A stretch of 64,000 nucleotides of DNA from Thalassotalea sp. 1_MG-2023 (lineage in GTDB: Bacteria; Pseudomonadota; Gammaproteobacteria; Enterobacterales; Alteromonadaceae), in NCBI RefSeq assembly GCF_030546745.1, contig NZ_JAUOPD010000015.1, positions 33,838 through 97,837 on the forward strand, in the 5' to 3' direction. The position numbers and the translations under genes are program-made. Below, one piece after another: positions 27,543 to 38,726 of the stretch. Within the stretch, counting starts at the first letter, position 1. Each line of letters opens with the position of its first letter. Below the pieces are notes generated by a model. It was not told where the DNA came from and made no database searches. It saw nothing but the letters and a program-made list of their open reading frames with translations.

Positions 27543-28850
27543 ATGTCTATTCGCATTATTAATTGGTCATCATTAAATAAGCAAGAAAAGCGAACCGCTC
27601 TCATGCGTCCAGCACTTGCTGAAAGTGATTTACTTGCGACTCAAGTGGCCAATATTATTAACGAAGTAAAGGCGAAAGGTGACGAGGCGCTTTACAATTT
27701 TTGTCAGCGATTTGATGGCGTTACCTTAACTAATTTACGCGTGAACGATGAACAAATTAACCAAGCAATCGCATCATTAAGTGAATCGCGTTTAGCCGCT
27801 ATTGAAACAGCATATCAGCAAATCAAACGGTTTCACCAAGCACAACAACCTACAGATATTACCGTGGAGACAACACCAGGTGTAGTGTGTACGTTAAAAA
27901 CGGAGGCAATAGAAAGCGTTGGGCTATATATTCCAGCTGGAAGTGCTCCACTCCCTTCTACGGCTCTCATGCTTGGTGTTCCAGCACAGCTTGCTGGTTG
28001 TCATCGAAAAGTGCTTGTTAGCCCACCTGACAAACAAGGCAATATTGCTCCTGAAGTGTTAGCCGCTGCCAAGTTATGTGGAATAGATGAAATTTATGCT
28101 GTTGGTGGCGCACAAGCATGTGCAGCACTTGCCTATGGTACTGATTCAATCGCACCAGTTAATAAAATATTTGGACCAGGAAACAAATACGTTACTGAAG
28201 CAAAAACCCAACTGTCACAACATGTATTCGGATTTGCTATTGATATGCCAGCTGGCCCCTCAGAAGTATTAGTGATTGCCGATGAGCATGCAAACCCTGC
28301 TTTTGTTGCCGCTGATTTATTATCTCAAGCAGAGCACGGCCCTGATAGTCAGGTCATTTTATTATCAGACAGCAAAGTACTGATAGAACAAGTAAATCAT
28401 GAGCTGACGAAACAGGTATCGGTGCTATCACGTAAAGCCATTGCATTAGAGGCATTAAAACAAAGCCGGTTAATATTAACCGAAAACTTAGCTCAAGCAT
28501 GTGAAGTGTCGAATCTGTATGGACCTGAACATTTGATCATACAAACTGACAACGCTGAGCAGTTACTTAGCTCATTGCGTAATGCAGGTTCAATATTTGT
28601 TGGTGCATACACACCAGAATCAGCTGGGGACTATGCTAGTGGTACAAACCACGTCTTACCTACTTATGGTTACTCTAAAGTAGTATCAAGTTTGTCGTTA
28701 GCTGATTTTTCCCGACGCTTTACCGTACAACAGCTTACACGGGAAGGCTTGGCAAATATTGCAGACTGCATCAAAGAGCTAACAGACGCTGAAGGACTAG
28801 ACGCTCACAAACGAGCAGTCACAATTAGGCTTGAGGAAACAACAGCATGA
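27543..28850 (+). CDS. hisD: histidinol dehydrogenase
   Basis: A 435-residue zinc enzyme that oxidises histidinol to histidine in two NAD-dependent steps. Typical segments are visible: GLYIPAGSAPLPSTALM, the GPGNKYVTEAK block, DMPAGPSEVLVIAD, AEHGPDSQ, and YASGTNHVLPTYG near the C-terminus, carrying metal- and substrate-binding His residues. It starts seven bases after hisG, and its end overlaps the hisC start by four bases. Confidence 0.98.
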   Translation: MSIRIINWSSLNKQEKRTALMRPALAESDLLATQVANIINEVKAKGDEALYNFCQRFDGVTLTNLRVNDEQINQAIASLSESRLAAIETAYQQIKRFHQAQQPTDITVETTPGVVCTLKTEAIESVGLYIPAGSAPLPSTALMLGVPAQLAGCHRKVLVSPPDKQGNIAPEVLAAAKLCGIDEIYAVGGAQACAALAYGTDSIAPVNKIFGPGNKYVTEAKTQLSQHVFGFAIDMPAGPSEVLVIADEHANPAFVAADLLSQAEHGPDSQVILLSDSKVLIEQVNHELTKQVSVLSRKAIALEALKQSRLILTENLAQACEVSNLYGPEHLIIQTDNAEQLLSSLRNAGSIFVGAYTPESAGDYASGTNHVLPTYGYSKVVSSLSLADFSRRFTVQQLTREGLANIADCIKELTDAEGLDAHKRAVTIRLEETTA

Positions 28851-29959
28851 AAAACATCAATGCCTTAGCACGACAAGAAATTGTTGATATGGTGCCATAC
28901 CAGTCTGCTCGCCGTTTAGAAGCAGGCAACGGTGAATTTAATTCAAAAATTTGGTTAAATGCCAATGAAGCCTCAGGCCCTGGCATTTATTCAATCAATG
29001 GTGATTGCATTAATCGTTACCCTGATTTCCAGCCAAATAATTTAATTGATGCCTATAGTCAGTATAGTGGGCTTAACAATGAAAACATCTTAGCAACCCG
29101 TGGCGCTGACGAAGGGATCGAATTAATTATTCGCACTTTTTGTCGTGCCTATCAAGATAATATCCTTATTTGTCCGCCAACTTACGGCATGTATGCCATA
29201 AGCGCTGAAAATCACGGCGCAGGTATTGTTAAAGTACCATTAGTTGAACAACAATTAGATATTACAGCGCTTGAACAACAAGTAGGTAAAGTAAACGTTG
29301 TATTTCTTTGTTCACCTGGCAACCCAACTGGCAACTTGTTGAATAAAGACGATATCATTCGCACCATCGAACTATTTGCAGACACAGCCATTGTGGTGGT
29401 TGATGAAGCATATATTGAATTTTCTCCGCAAAACACAGCTGCAAACCTATTGGCGAAATACCCACATGTTGTTGTACTAAGAACATTGTCTAAAGCTTTT
29501 GCTCTTGCTGGCCTACGTTGTGGTTTTACTTTAGCAAATACCGATATTATTACACTATTAAGTAAAGTCATTGCTCCATATCCTGTCCCTGCTCCTATTG
29601 CTGAAATTGCATCAGAAGTATTATCAAACAAAGGATTGGAACAAGTAAAAGTACGAGTACAAGAAACAATTATACAGCGAAACTCGCTAACCAGTTGGCT
29701 TAATGAGCAAACTTGGTGTAAAGCAGTTTTTAATTCTGACGCAAATTTTGTGTTATTTCGTTGTACGGATGAAAAAACAAAAAACAGTATATTTACGATA
29801 TTGGCAGAACAAGGCATTTTAATTCGTGACCAATCAAAGCAAATGCAACTTGCGCATTGCTTGCGAATTAGCATAGGGAGTGAGCGCGAGTTAACGGTGT
29901 TAAAACAAACCCTAGCAACATTTACCCCATCACAAGCATTTAACGAAGTAGTAGAGTAA
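28847..29959 (+). CDS. hisC: histidinol-phosphate aminotransferase
   Basis: A 370-residue PLP enzyme of fold type I. Visible are NEASGPG near residue 40, CSPGNPTGN, the DEAYIEFS motif, and the PLP-binding lysine in [14 protein letters not shown]. It transaminates imidazole-acetol phosphate with glutamate. It overlaps hisD by four bases and is followed two bases later by hisB, so translational coupling is likely. Confidence 0.97.
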   Translation: MKNINALARQEIVDMVPYQSARRLEAGNGEFNSKIWLNANEASGPGIYSINGDCINRYPDFQPNNLIDAYSQYSGLNNENILATRGADEGIELIIRTFCRAYQDNILICPPTYGMYAISAENHGAGIVKVPLVEQQLDITALEQQVGKVNVVFLCSPGNPTGNLLNKDDIIRTIELFADTAIVVVDEAYIEFSPQNTAANLLAKYPHVVVLRTLSKAFALAGLRCGFTLANTDIITLLSKVIAPYPVPAPIAEIASEVLSNKGLEQVKVRVQETIIQRNSLTSWLNEQTWCKAVFNSDANFVLFRCTDEKTKNSIFTILAEQGILIRDQSKQMQLAHCLRISIGSERELTVLKQTLATFTPSQAFNEVVE

Positions 29960-29961
29960 TC

Positions 29962-31032
29962 ATGTCACAACAAAATATTTTATTTATCGACCGAGACGGA
30001 ACGTTAATTGAAGAACCGATTAGCGACAAACAAGTAGACTCACTGGAAAAGCTTGTCTTCGAACCTGCTGTTGTCCCTGTGTTGTTGTCATTACAAAAGA
30101 AAGGATTTCGCCTTGTGATGGTATCTAATCAAGACGGTTTAGGTACCGATAGCTACCCACAAGCTGATTTCGATTTACCCCATAACAAAATGATGGATTT
30201 CTTCACTTCACAAGGCGTTATTTTTGATGATGTATTGTTATGTCCTCATTTTGAAGAAGATAACTGCAATTGCAGAAAACCAAAACTAGGTTTGGTCAGT
30301 GATTATTTGCAGCAAGGTAAAGTCAACTTTACTCAATCGTTTGTCATAGGCGATAGAGAAACAGACTTGCAGTTGGCTGCAAATATGGGAATTCAAGGCA
30401 TTAAATATGACAGAGAAACCATGAACTGGTCAGATATTGCCGAGCAGTTGCTTACTAAAGCCCGTAAAGCAAAAGTGACGAGAACCACAAAAGAAACTGA
30501 CATTTCGGTTGCGGTGAATTTAGACAAAGTTGGTGATGTACAAATTAATACTGGCTTAGGATTTTTTGACCATATGCTTGAGCAAATCGCCACCCACGGT
30601 GGGTTTTCGATGCAAGTAAGTGTTGATGGTGATTACCATATTGATGAACACCACAGTGTTGAAGACACAGCATTAGCACTTGGGCAAACACTCAAACAAG
30701 CATTAGGTGACAAACGCGGTATCGGTCGCTTCGGTTTTGTATTGCCGATGGATGAGTGCCGTGCAGAATGCGCTATCGATTTATCAGGACGCCCTTGGTT
30801 AGAATTTGATGCCAAGTTTACCGACAATAATGTTGGAAAAATGTCAACGCAGATGGTTTCACACTTTTTCCGTTCATTAGCAGATTCAATGGCGATCACG
30901 TTGCACTTATCAACTACTGAAGGTAATTGTCATCACCAAGTAGAAAGCTTATTTAAAGTGTTTGGTCGTGCACTTCGCCAAGCAATTACCGTAAGTGGTG
31001 ATGTATTACCAAGCTCAAAAGGCACGCTATAA
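29962..31032 (+). CDS. hisB: bifunctional histidinol-phosphatase / imidazoleglycerol-phosphate dehydratase
   Basis: A 356-residue fusion as in E. coli. Residues 1-165 are a HAD-type histidinol phosphatase ([12 protein letters not shown] with nucleophile Asp, zinc loop [11 protein letters not shown], and [10 protein letters not shown]). Residues of about 167-356 are the IGP dehydratase with manganese-binding blocks [24 protein letters not shown] and the later [10 protein letters not shown]. It catalyses steps 7 and 9 of the pathway. The fused form is typical of gammaproteobacteria. Confidence 0.98.
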   Translation: MSQQNILFIDRDGTLIEEPISDKQVDSLEKLVFEPAVVPVLLSLQKKGFRLVMVSNQDGLGTDSYPQADFDLPHNKMMDFFTSQGVIFDDVLLCPHFEEDNCNCRKPKLGLVSDYLQQGKVNFTQSFVIGDRETDLQLAANMGIQGIKYDRETMNWSDIAEQLLTKARKAKVTRTTKETDISVAVNLDKVGDVQINTGLGFFDHMLEQIATHGGFSMQVSVDGDYHIDEHHSVEDTALALGQTLKQALGDKRGIGRFGFVLPMDECRAECAIDLSGRPWLEFDAKFTDNNVGKMSTQMVSHFFRSLADSMAITLHLSTTEGNCHHQVESLFKVFGRALRQAITVSGDVLPSSKGTL

Positions 31033-31041
31033 AGGTAAAAT

Positions 31042-31656
31042 ATGAGTATCAAAAATCAACAAGTCGTTATTGTCGATACCGGTTGTGCAAACTTATCTTC
31101 CGTGCAGTTTGCGGTGAAAAGAATAGGCTATCAAGCGAGCATAACCGATGATATCAGCGCAATAAATGCAGCTGATAAAGTAATATTACCTGGTGTTGGC
31201 AGCGCAAAACACGCCATGGCCAATATAAAAGCAAAAGGCTTAGTATCCACCCTACAACAGTTAACACAACCAACCTTAGGCTTTTGTTTAGGTATGCAAC
31301 TGATGACAACTTCATCTGATGAAGGCGGTATAACAACACCTATTGATTGCCTAGGGCTGATCCCAACAAGGGTAAAACCTTTACAAGCAAAAGATGTTCG
31401 ATTGCCGCATATGGGATGGAATACCTTAACGGCAATAAGTGATCACCCTGTATTTAATGGCATCAACGTTGGCGACTATTTTTATTTTGTTCATAGCTTT
31501 GCGGCTCCAGTAAGTGAATTTACCGTGGCCAGTTGTGACTACGAACAACCCTTTTCAGCTGCGATTGCAAAAGACAATTTCATTGGTTGCCAATTTCATC
31601 CTGAACGTTCAAGCAAGCTTGGCAGCAAAATCATACAAAATTTTATAGAGATGTAG
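31042..31656 (+). CDS. hisH: imidazole glycerol phosphate synthase, glutamine amidotransferase subunit
   Basis: A 204-residue class I glutaminase: oxyanion segment [11 protein letters not shown], nucleophile Cys in [10 protein letters not shown] at about 84-93, and catalytic His-Glu in GCQFHPERS. It makes ammonia that is channelled to HisF. An AAAGGTAAAAT ribosome region precedes the ATG. hisA follows four bases after its stop. Confidence 0.97.
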   Translation: MSIKNQQVVIVDTGCANLSSVQFAVKRIGYQASITDDISAINAADKVILPGVGSAKHAMANIKAKGLVSTLQQLTQPTLGFCLGMQLMTTSSDEGGITTPIDCLGLIPTRVKPLQAKDVRLPHMGWNTLTAISDHPVFNGINVGDYFYFVHSFAAPVSEFTVASCDYEQPFSAAIAKDNFIGCQFHPERSSKLGSKIIQNFIEM

Positions 31657-31660
31657 CCTT

Positions 31661-32398
31661 ATGATGATCCCCGCAATTGACCTGATAAATGGCGAAGTAG
31701 TTCGCTTATTTCAAGGTGATTACGCCCAGAAAACTCAGTACGCTTATACCCCTAAAGAGCGCCAAGACGCTTATTTTAATGCGGGTGCAACCGTGATGCA
31801 CTTTGTTGATTTAGATGGTGCAAAAGACAGTACAAAACGACAACTTTCCACATTAAAAACAGTAGTAGATCACCCAAATATGATTATTCAAGTGGGTGGT
31901 GGTGTGCGTTCAGAGCAAGATGTTATCGACTTACTTGAGCTCGGTGCAAATCGCGTTGTTATTGGTAGTCTTGCTATTAAAGAACCCACACTAGTTAGCC
32001 AGTGGTTAGAAAAGTACGGTAATGAAAAAATTGTACTAGCACTAGACATTAAAATTGACACGCAAGGCCGTAAAACGCTACCCACCCATGGTTGGATAAA
32101 AGATAGCGGTGTAGTACTTGAAGACCTACTCGAACAATACCAAAATGCTGGATTAAAACATGTTTTATGTACCGACATCAGTAAAGATGGCACGTTAACA
32201 GGCACTAATGTCGCACTTTATCAAGAAATGTGTTCAGCATATCCTAATATTCATTGGCAAGCCTCTGGTGGCATTGGCTCCTTAGACGATATCAAGGCGC
32301 TTATTCCAACTGGCGTAAGTGGCGTGATACTCGGCCGTTCATTATTAGAGGGGAAATTTACCTTAGAGGAGGCGATTGCATGTTGGCCAAACGCATAA
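31661..32398 (+). CDS. hisA: phosphoribosyl-ProFAR isomerase
   Basis: A 245-residue TIM-barrel isomerase with the catalytic Asp in [13 protein letters not shown], phosphate-binding loops [10 protein letters not shown] and [11 protein letters not shown], and the second Asp in [11 protein letters not shown]. It converts ProFAR to PRFAR. The distal end overlaps the hisF start by 19 bases. Confidence 0.97.
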   Translation: MMIPAIDLINGEVVRLFQGDYAQKTQYAYTPKERQDAYFNAGATVMHFVDLDGAKDSTKRQLSTLKTVVDHPNMIIQVGGGVRSEQDVIDLLELGANRVVIGSLAIKEPTLVSQWLEKYGNEKIVLALDIKIDTQGRKTLPTHGWIKDSGVVLEDLLEQYQNAGLKHVLCTDISKDGTLTGTNVALYQEMCSAYPNIHWQASGGIGSLDDIKALIPTGVSGVILGRSLLEGKFTLEEAIACWPNA

Positions 32399-33153
32399 TA
32401 CCTTGTCTTGATGTACGCGATGGAAAAGTGGTTAAAGGTGTTCAATTTCGCAACCACGAAATCATTGGTGATATTGTTCCCCTTGCACAACAATATGCAC
32501 AAGCAGGTGCTGATGAATTAGTTTTTTATGATATTACCGCCAGTTCAGATCAACGTGTTGTTGACAAAACATGGGTAAGTCGCATTGCTGAAGTCATTGA
32601 TATTCCTTTTTGTGTCGCCGGTGGTATTAAAACAGAGTTAGACGCGCAACTCATTTTAAAAATGGGTGCGGATAAAATTAGTATAAATTCACCCGCATTA
32701 GCAGAACCAGAATTGATCACTCGACTTGCTGATATTTTCGGCCAACAGTGTATCGTGGTGGGTATAGACAGTTTTTATAACCAAGAAACAAAAGAGTACC
32801 AAGTTTACCAATTTACCGGTGATGAAACACGTACGCAAAAAACGAAATGGAATACCTTTGATTGGATCAAAGAAGTACAACACCGTGGCGCAGGTGAAAT
32901 AGTGCTTAATTGCATGAATCAAGATGGTGTTCGCCAAGGTTACGATATTGCACAATTAACCTTAGCCAGGCAAGCAAGCCAAGTTCCACTTATTGCATCA
33001 GGTGGTGCAGGTGAAATAGAACACTTTATTGATGTATTTCAACAAGCAGATGTAGATGGAGCGTTAGCGGCGAGTGTTTTTCATAAAGGCATCATTGCGA
33101 TGGATGAACTTAAACAATCTTTAAACAACCATAAAATAGCGATCAGACAATGA
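32380..33153 (+). CDS. hisF: imidazole glycerol phosphate synthase, cyclase subunit
   Basis: A 257-residue TIM barrel that uses HisH-derived ammonia to close the imidazole ring, releasing IGP and AICAR. It has the Asp in [15 protein letters not shown], the central [14 protein letters not shown] block with the second catalytic Asp, and [12 protein letters not shown]. The start was moved to the ATG at 32380: the protein then begins [11 protein letters not shown] as in other HisF, AGAGGAGG lies upstream, and the longer open frame merely reads through hisA. Confidence 0.97.
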   Translation: MLAKRIIPCLDVRDGKVVKGVQFRNHEIIGDIVPLAQQYAQAGADELVFYDITASSDQRVVDKTWVSRIAEVIDIPFCVAGGIKTELDAQLILKMGADKISINSPALAEPELITRLADIFGQQCIVVGIDSFYNQETKEYQVYQFTGDETRTQKTKWNTFDWIKEVQHRGAGEIVLNCMNQDGVRQGYDIAQLTLARQASQVPLIASGGAGEIEHFIDVFQQADVDGALAASVFHKGIIAMDELKQSLNNHKIAIRQ

Positions 33154-33773
33154 TAGTAACTCAAGACAATTTGGCTGAATTAGCCTGGCAAAAAATGGAA
33201 AACATGATCCCCGCCATTATTCAACATCACAAAACGGGTGCTGTTTTAATGCAAGGATTTATGACACCTGAAGCGCTATCGCAAACACTTCAGCAGCATA
33301 AAGCTACTTTTTACAGCCGCTCACAACAAGGGTTATGGACTAAAGGAGAAACCTCTGGTCATTACTTACACGTTAAACAAGTGGTTGCCGACTGTGATCG
33401 TGACAGTCTGTTGATTGCATGTGAGCCTATAGGCCCTACCTGCCATTTAGGTACTGAATCTTGCTACCCTGAGCAACAGCTTACTCAACAGAACTTTCTT
33501 AGCCAACTAGAACAAGTCATTGCTGCGCGTCACGGTGAAAACCCTGAAGATAGTTATACCGCTTCTTTATTTGCCAAGGGAACAACGAAAATAGCACAAA
33601 AAGTTGGTGAAGAAGGCGTTGAAGTTGCACTTGCTGCTGTGGCAGAAACTAAAGAAGATTTATTAGGTGAATGTGCCGATTTGTTTTACCACACACTTGT
33701 GTTGTTAAGAGACAAAAACATAGATCTAAGCGAAGTGATGCAAGTGTTACAAAACAGACATCAAAAAAATTAA
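33150..33773 (+). CDS. hisI: bifunctional phosphoribosyl-AMP cyclohydrolase / phosphoribosyl-ATP pyrophosphatase
   Basis: A 207-residue fusion (HisIE). The N-terminal cyclohydrolase half has [12 protein letters not shown], the metal motif DCDRDSLL and zinc Cys in [11 protein letters not shown]. The C-terminal pyrophosphohydrolase half has [17 protein letters not shown] and [14 protein letters not shown]. It carries out steps 2 and 3. It overlaps hisF by four bases and is the last gene of the operon hisGDCBHAFI. Confidence 0.97.
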   Translation: MIVTQDNLAELAWQKMENMIPAIIQHHKTGAVLMQGFMTPEALSQTLQQHKATFYSRSQQGLWTKGETSGHYLHVKQVVADCDRDSLLIACEPIGPTCHLGTESCYPEQQLTQQNFLSQLEQVIAARHGENPEDSYTASLFAKGTTKIAQKVGEEGVEVALAAVAETKEDLLGECADLFYHTLVLLRDKNIDLSEVMQVLQNRHQKN

Positions 33774-33798
33774 CGCGTAAGATCAATAATCCCTAATA

Positions 33799-33840
33799 AG
33801 TAGTGTCATGCAATAAAAACTATGTAGGCACTACTCTTTT
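33799..33840 (+). terminator. probable terminator of the his operon
   Basis: AGTAGTG (33799-33805) pairs with CACTACT (33829-33835), followed by CTTTTTG. The 23-base loop is long and the stem only 7 bp, so this is a moderate candidate. Confidence 0.45.
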
Positions 33841-33905
33841 TGCTTAATCCAATTTATACTCAATAAAGAATATGGACTTTCACTGGCTTAGCTGTTGAGG
33901 TCTAT

Positions 33906-34784
33906 ATGCATTCATTAACACATACAAAAACCTTTCTTGTTACCCTTGCTGTACTTTTCATTTATCTTTTAAACATAACAACGACATTAGCGAACGATAT
34001 TGTTATTTCAATTCGTGACGATGTATATCATGACTATCAACGTTTTTTGAACGGCCGCAATGTATTAGACATCAACGATTTTTCCGGTAAAACGATAAGG
34101 CGAGATGTTGTTGATATGATTATCGCTCAACAAGCATTAACCCTTGGTGGCTTTAACCACACCTTTAAATATCATCCAGGAAAATTAAATTTTCGAAATA
34201 CCAAAATGATCCAACAAGGAACATTATTAATTAGTTTTGATTCCTATTGGCTTGCTGATGCTAACGCACTTGCCGAGCATGTTTATATTTCAGCTCCGGT
34301 TATTCGTCATGGGGAATATGTTGCAGGCATATATACTAGTCCAAATAATAAAGCTGTACTAGCGATTAACTCACTCGATGATCTCAAGCAGTTTACCGCT
34401 ATTTCAACACCAAAATGGCGTACAGATTGGAGAACTTTAGAAAGCTTACCGATTAAACAATTAATCAGCGAAGATGAATGGCTTAGCCAGGCACGATTAA
34501 CACACATTCAGTGGGTGGATTTTATGTTAATGGCATTTCATTCAACACCTGATAAATCTTTTACCCTTGATAAAATTCATTTAGTGCCAGTTAAAGGTGT
34601 TGGCGTTGTATTGAATGACAGCAGACATTTTGTCATCAGTAAAAAGCACCCATTAGGTCAACAAGCCTTCATCGCAATTAATAAAGGCTTAACCCTATTA
34701 AGAAAGAAACAATTGATCACAAAAGCTTATACCCAGGCGGGATTCTTTATTGATAAAAATAACATCAAAATTATCAATAAGTAA
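33906..34784 (+). CDS. periplasmic solute-binding-like protein
   Basis: A 292-residue protein with a signal peptide (hydrophobic to about residue 25, likely cleavage near TTLAND). The mature part, with alternating strands and helices, resembles orphan bacterial extracellular solute-binding proteins of family 3 common in Alteromonadales, but no strict signature was seen. No permease or ATPase gene adjoins it, so it may be a ligand sensor or an enzyme-like relative. The assignment is tentative. It follows the his operon by about 130 bases and probably has its own promoter. Confidence 0.6.
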   Translation: MHSLTHTKTFLVTLAVLFIYLLNITTTLANDIVISIRDDVYHDYQRFLNGRNVLDINDFSGKTIRRDVVDMIIAQQALTLGGFNHTFKYHPGKLNFRNTKMIQQGTLLISFDSYWLADANALAEHVYISAPVIRHGEYVAGIYTSPNNKAVLAINSLDDLKQFTAISTPKWRTDWRTLESLPIKQLISEDEWLSQARLTHIQWVDFMLMAFHSTPDKSFTLDKIHLVPVKGVGVVLNDSRHFVISKKHPLGQQAFIAINKGLTLLRKKQLITKAYTQAGFFIDKNNIKIINK

Positions 34785-34901
34785 CGCAAACAAGCCTTTT
34801 TTCCTAACCAAATAGTCAAAAATCATTGATATTTTATTAACAAATATGTAATATAGCGCCCCTAAAATACACGGATTCAATGTCACTGCTAAGGATTAGC
34901 T

Positions 34902-35195
34902 ATGTTTAAATATTGGTCTATCAAAAAATATGGTAGTAAGCTTTTACCATTACTCGAAAAGCAGTATGGCGTTCAATATGCTTATACCGCTTCACAAATT
35001 AGAACTGTCGTTTATCAAAAAGATTTTAATCCTGAATATTTGCCATTAGGTTATATTCTATTTTTAGATCAAAATGATTTGAATACAGTGCTAGATAAAG
35101 AATTTCCCTCGTTAAATGTAGCCGAGTATAAGAAAGAAATTCTGACGTATCTTGAACAAAAAAGTTACCGTGGTTTTTTACAAATATTGCAATAA
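34902..35195 (+). CDS. small conserved-looking hypothetical protein
   Basis: A 97-residue soluble protein with a basic N-terminal stretch (IKKYGSKLLPLLEKQYG), a middle part with aromatic residues and a C-terminal helix EYKKEILTYLEQKSYRGFLQIL. It may belong to a small uncharacterised family (DUF6559-like was considered, from memory only). There is no signal peptide or membrane segment. The hairpin terminator at 35224-35261 follows. Confidence 0.55.
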   Translation: MFKYWSIKKYGSKLLPLLEKQYGVQYAYTASQIRTVVYQKDFNPEYLPLGYILFLDQNDLNTVLDKEFPSLNVAEYKKEILTYLEQKSYRGFLQILQ

Positions 35196-35223
35196 AGCAG
35201 TAAAAACCATTGAGTTATCTTAC

Positions 35224-35261
35224 ACGGTCAAATAACATCACGCTTATTTGACCGTTTTTTA
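35224..35261 (+). terminator. rho-independent terminator
   Basis: ACGGTCAAATA (35224-35234) and TATTTGACCGT (35246-35256) form a perfect 11-bp stem followed by six T. It sits only 11 bases before the elaA start codon, so elaA must have a promoter inside the hairpin region or rely on readthrough. Confidence 0.85.
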
Positions 35262-35271
35262 TGGGCGCTTT

Positions 35272-35724
35272 ATGCATTGGCTTGATTCTACATTCAATGA
35301 ATTAACACTTGATCAATTATATGACTTGCTGAAACTCAGAGTAGATGTATTTGTTGTTGAACAAACATGTTATTACCCAGAGCTTGATAATTTAGACAGA
35401 CACGCACAAACACGTCATATTATGGCGTATAAAAACGAAAAACTTGCCGCGTATTTAAGGGTTTTACCTGCTGGTACAACCTACTCAACAAACCCAGCGA
35501 TTGGCAGAGTCGTTATTGCTAACGATGCTAGAGGTAATGGTTTAGGGCATCAATTGATGCAAAGAGCATTAAGTTCATGCCAACGATATTTTCCTCAACA
35601 GACGGTTAAAATGTCAGCACAGGAACACCTAGAAACATTTTACAACACACACGGCTTTGTAAAATGCTCTAGTGGTTATTTGGAAGACGGTATTCCCCAT
35701 ATCAGCATGATACAAGAAACATAG
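35272..35724 (+). CDS. elaA: ElaA family GNAT acetyltransferase
   Basis: A 150-residue GNAT protein close to E. coli ElaA: LRVDVFVVEQTCYYPELDN corresponds to its hallmark RxxVFVVEQxCxYxxxD, IGRVVIANDARGNGLGHQLM is the acetyl-CoA loop, and FYNTHGFVKCS..YLEDGIPH ends the domain. The substrate is unknown. The ATG at 35272 was chosen by alignment to ElaA; an in-frame TTG at 35248 lies inside the preceding terminator stem. The ribosome site is weak. Confidence 0.85.
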   Translation: MHWLDSTFNELTLDQLYDLLKLRVDVFVVEQTCYYPELDNLDRHAQTRHIMAYKNEKLAAYLRVLPAGTTYSTNPAIGRVVIANDARGNGLGHQLMQRALSSCQRYFPQQTVKMSAQEHLETFYNTHGFVKCSSGYLEDGIPHISMIQET

Positions 35725-35729
35725 TCGTT

Positions 35730-36122
35730 CTAGCCAAGAAACAAACGGATATTTTCAATTGCCAACACTAATAGCGTTGCAAAGCTAATGAGCATACCGG
35801 CTTGTCGACCTTTGCTTGGCCCTTGCGTTTGCGTAATACCAATACCATGTAATATACGACCAATAAAAAATGCAGCGCCTACGCCATGAATTAATAGTTG
35901 TGAGCTACCATTAATTTCTGCGCAAGCAAGCATCAACATGGCTAAGGGTGCGTATTCCGCAAAGTTACCATGCACTCGCACTGCTTGTGCCAACTCATCA
36001 TGACCACCATCACCGATGCCAGTTTTGTATTTATAGCGCAATTTAATGATGCGTATAGCAAAGCCAATATAAAGTAACGCTAATAGCGCAAGATAAAAGC
36101 CGGTAATTGATATGTTTAACAT
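35730..36122 (-). CDS. MAPEG family membrane protein
   Basis: A 130-residue protein with four membrane helices and the MAPEG (membrane-associated eicosanoid/glutathione metabolism) signature around VRVHGNFAEYAPLAMLML at about 48-65. The later GRILHGIGI segment also fits. Bacterial MAPEG proteins may be glutathione transferases or peroxidases, though most have no proven role. AAGGAAG lies six bases before the ATG. It is convergent with elaA, and their stop codons are five bases apart. Confidence 0.85.
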   Translation of the reverse strand: MLNISITGFYLALLALLYIGFAIRIIKLRYKYKTGIGDGGHDELAQAVRVHGNFAEYAPLAMLMLACAEINGSSQLLIHGVGAAFFIGRILHGIGITQTQGPSKGRQAGMLISFATLLVLAIENIRLFLG

Positions 36123-36256
36123 AAACTTCCTTAAAAAATAAAACGAGATCTACTTTGAATATAAATACAATAACTCTACGTTAAAATGTATCGTAGCTGA
36201 ATAAAAATTACAGCGGTGGAAAAAGACAAATATCAGTGAAAAACTGACAAATTAGC

Positions 36257-36283
36257 AAAAAAAAGACCTACTAAAAAGTAGGC
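36257..36283 (-). terminator. adk terminator
   Basis: Minus-strand GCCTACT-TTTT-AGTAGG stem followed by TC and eight T, just beyond the adk stop codon. Confidence 0.82.
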
Positions 36284-36305
36284 CTGATCTTGTTTATTCT
36301 GTTTG

Positions 36306-36977
<672 letters not shown>

Positions 36978-37188
36978 CTAATTTGGCCGTTTAACTGCTG
37001 TATAAGCGCCAATTAACCCGCCAAATGAGTACATTAACTACCTTCATTTGAACGAGCAACACTATACATTTTAGACAGAGAGCAAACAAGTAAGAATTTA
37101 CTCGTAGTTAACAAAAAATAGCGCTTAAACACTGATCTTCGACTAATGTCTAAAGTCTCTTGCCAAGGGTAGTTAGAAAAATAGCAAT

Positions 37189-38391
37189 TTAATACTCAAA
37201 AAGTAGAAAGTATCCGTAGGCAGCTAGCAAGGCAGGAATAGCAGAGTAACACGTTGCAATAACGGCAACTTTCGGTGATAACGCAATTGCAGGAAATAAA
37301 GCATCGCCATCATTACTAATCGCATTGCCAAGCTGTGCAGACAATGGAATAGCTCCATTCAGATACAAGGTAGTTGTTAAAATTTGTGGTCCACAACCAG
37401 GGATCATACCAACTAATACACTGATCAGTGGTGTAATCGCCGGAAGTGCTGAGAAAAGGTGAGTCAATTGCAGGTCAGTAAAAAAAACGATGAGCTCAAA
37501 GCAAAGTAACGCAATAACCACCCAACTAATAATAAAGTTTGTATCTAAAGCAACCCTTTGGAAAATAGCATGTTGTTTGGGCTTATCATCTTCAGCGACT
37601 ATCGACTTAAAGCTTTTTGTTTCACGTGTGGTTGCCCATAATAGAATAAATAAAAACGCCAACATTGCACCACCGCTATGTATAAAACGATTTTGTTGGC
37701 TCGAAAACCATGGAAGCTCTATTTGTGCAGCCATCAAAACAGCGATAATTGCGCATGGGATTAACAATAGTTGCCATAATCTACCTTGTAGCATTACTCG
37801 TTTTAACGGTTTATTTGTTGATGTTTTACAACCTTTTTGGTATCTAGTGTTTGTTAATATTGGTCGAAGAAAGTCATCACCATGGATCATATTAACCATG
37901 ATCCCAGATAACACACCAACGATAAAACATGCAGCGATTATCGCAATACCCACTTTAGGTTGTGCAGCAAGTAACAGAAAAGCAGCATCTCCCATCGTAG
38001 CCGTTAGCACGGCGACAACAGCGCCAAACCTCATACTGCCTGAAACATATTGCGAAATAACAATAATTGCCCCACCACAACCAGGTAATAACCCTAAAAA
38101 AGCAGCCAATATAATTTGCCTATTAGGAGTACTTATGAAGGTAGAAACAAAATATTCGTAACTCGATGTCTTCGAAACTGAGTTCACCACTAAGTGGTAA
38201 AGGGAAAGAGACATTGCAACAAACACAGCAACTTGCCAAAAAGCATCAGACAACACGTTTAAAGTTAACGATTGCGTTGCTGGTATTATTAAAAGTGCTA
38301 TTAAAAAGCTAGGTAAGAAGAGTCTACGATACTGTGGGAAGTCTTTCGTATTTCGCCATAGCAATGCTTTTTGATAAAGTGAAGTCGCCAT
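37189..38391 (-). CDS. putative manganese/heavy-metal transporter (ArsP_2-like, 10-TM)
   Basis: A 400-residue membrane protein with about ten helices and an internal duplication: LLPGCGGAIIVISQYVSG (PGCG at 103-106) and MIPGCGPQILTTTLYLNG (PGCG at about 331-334), each followed by a Gly-Asp motif (TMGDAAF; SNDGDALF). This is the layout of the putative heavy-metal exporter family annotated in databases as putative manganese transporter. The ion and direction are inferred. It is the third gene of a unit with an S26-type protease and a repeat-like protein, behind a Fur-box promoter. Confidence 0.72.
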   Translation of the reverse strand: MATSLYQKALLWRNTKDFPQYRRLFLPSFLIALLIIPATQSLTLNVLSDAFWQVAVFVAMSLSLYHLVVNSVSKTSSYEYFVSTFISTPNRQIILAAFLGLLPGCGGAIIVISQYVSGSMRFGAVVAVLTATMGDAAFLLLAAQPKVGIAIIAACFIVGVLSGIMVNMIHGDDFLRPILTNTRYQKGCKTSTNKPLKRVMLQGRLWQLLLIPCAIIAVLMAAQIELPWFSSQQNRFIHSGGAMLAFLFILLWATTRETKSFKSIVAEDDKPKQHAIFQRVALDTNFIISWVVIALLCFELIVFFTDLQLTHLFSALPAITPLISVLVGMIPGCGPQILTTTLYLNGAIPLSAQLGNAISNDGDALFPAIALSPKVAVIATCYSAIPALLAAYGYFLLFEY

Positions 38392-38413
38392 GAATAATCA
38401 CCCCTGATAGGGA

Positions 38414-38713
38414 TTACATTGCCACTTTATTAACATAAATAATGCGACCAATGATTTGCTCTTTATTCATTGGCCCTAACTCTTCGATTGTTTCGCTAGT
38501 TTCATTCTCTCCCTTCCCCCAAATAAAACCATTTCTATCAATCACGGCAACAGTTTTTACCACTATGCCAAATCGTCGATGCTTTATCAGTACTCGGTGC
38601 CCTTCTTTTATTGGCAAAAAATTTAACCAATTACACACCAATACTGCACTATTTTGAGGAAATAGTGGTGCCATACTGTGGCCTTTTACCTTCCAAAACT
38701 TTAAGCCAAGCAT
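38414..38713 (-). CDS. S24/S26 family signal-peptidase-like protease (SodX-like)
   Basis: A 99-residue protein with the serine site KVKGHSMAPLFPQN at about 8-21 and a lysine in IVVKTVAV about 35 residues later, as in S26 signal peptidases. It lacks a membrane anchor. Size and motif resemble SodX, the protease that trims pro-nickel superoxide dismutase, but no sodN gene is within the window. It lies 13 bases after the upstream ORF and 22 before the transporter, so the three are one operon. The role is uncertain: it could mature a small exported or metal-binding protein elsewhere. Confidence 0.6.
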   Translation of the reverse strand: MLGLKFWKVKGHSMAPLFPQNSAVLVCNWLNFLPIKEGHRVLIKHRRFGIVVKTVAVIDRNGFIWGKGENETSETIEELGPMNKEQIIGRIIYVNKVAM

Positions 38714-38726
38714 CGTTATTCCTCTT

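Noticed and set aside
29212..29874. 220-codon open frame antisense to hisC
   Set aside because: It lies wholly inside hisC, which is certain; the composition is that of a shadow frame.
37490..38161. 223-codon open frame antisense to the metal transporter
   Set aside because: The opposite strand encodes a convincing membrane protein with duplicated motifs; this frame has no domain and no start signal.
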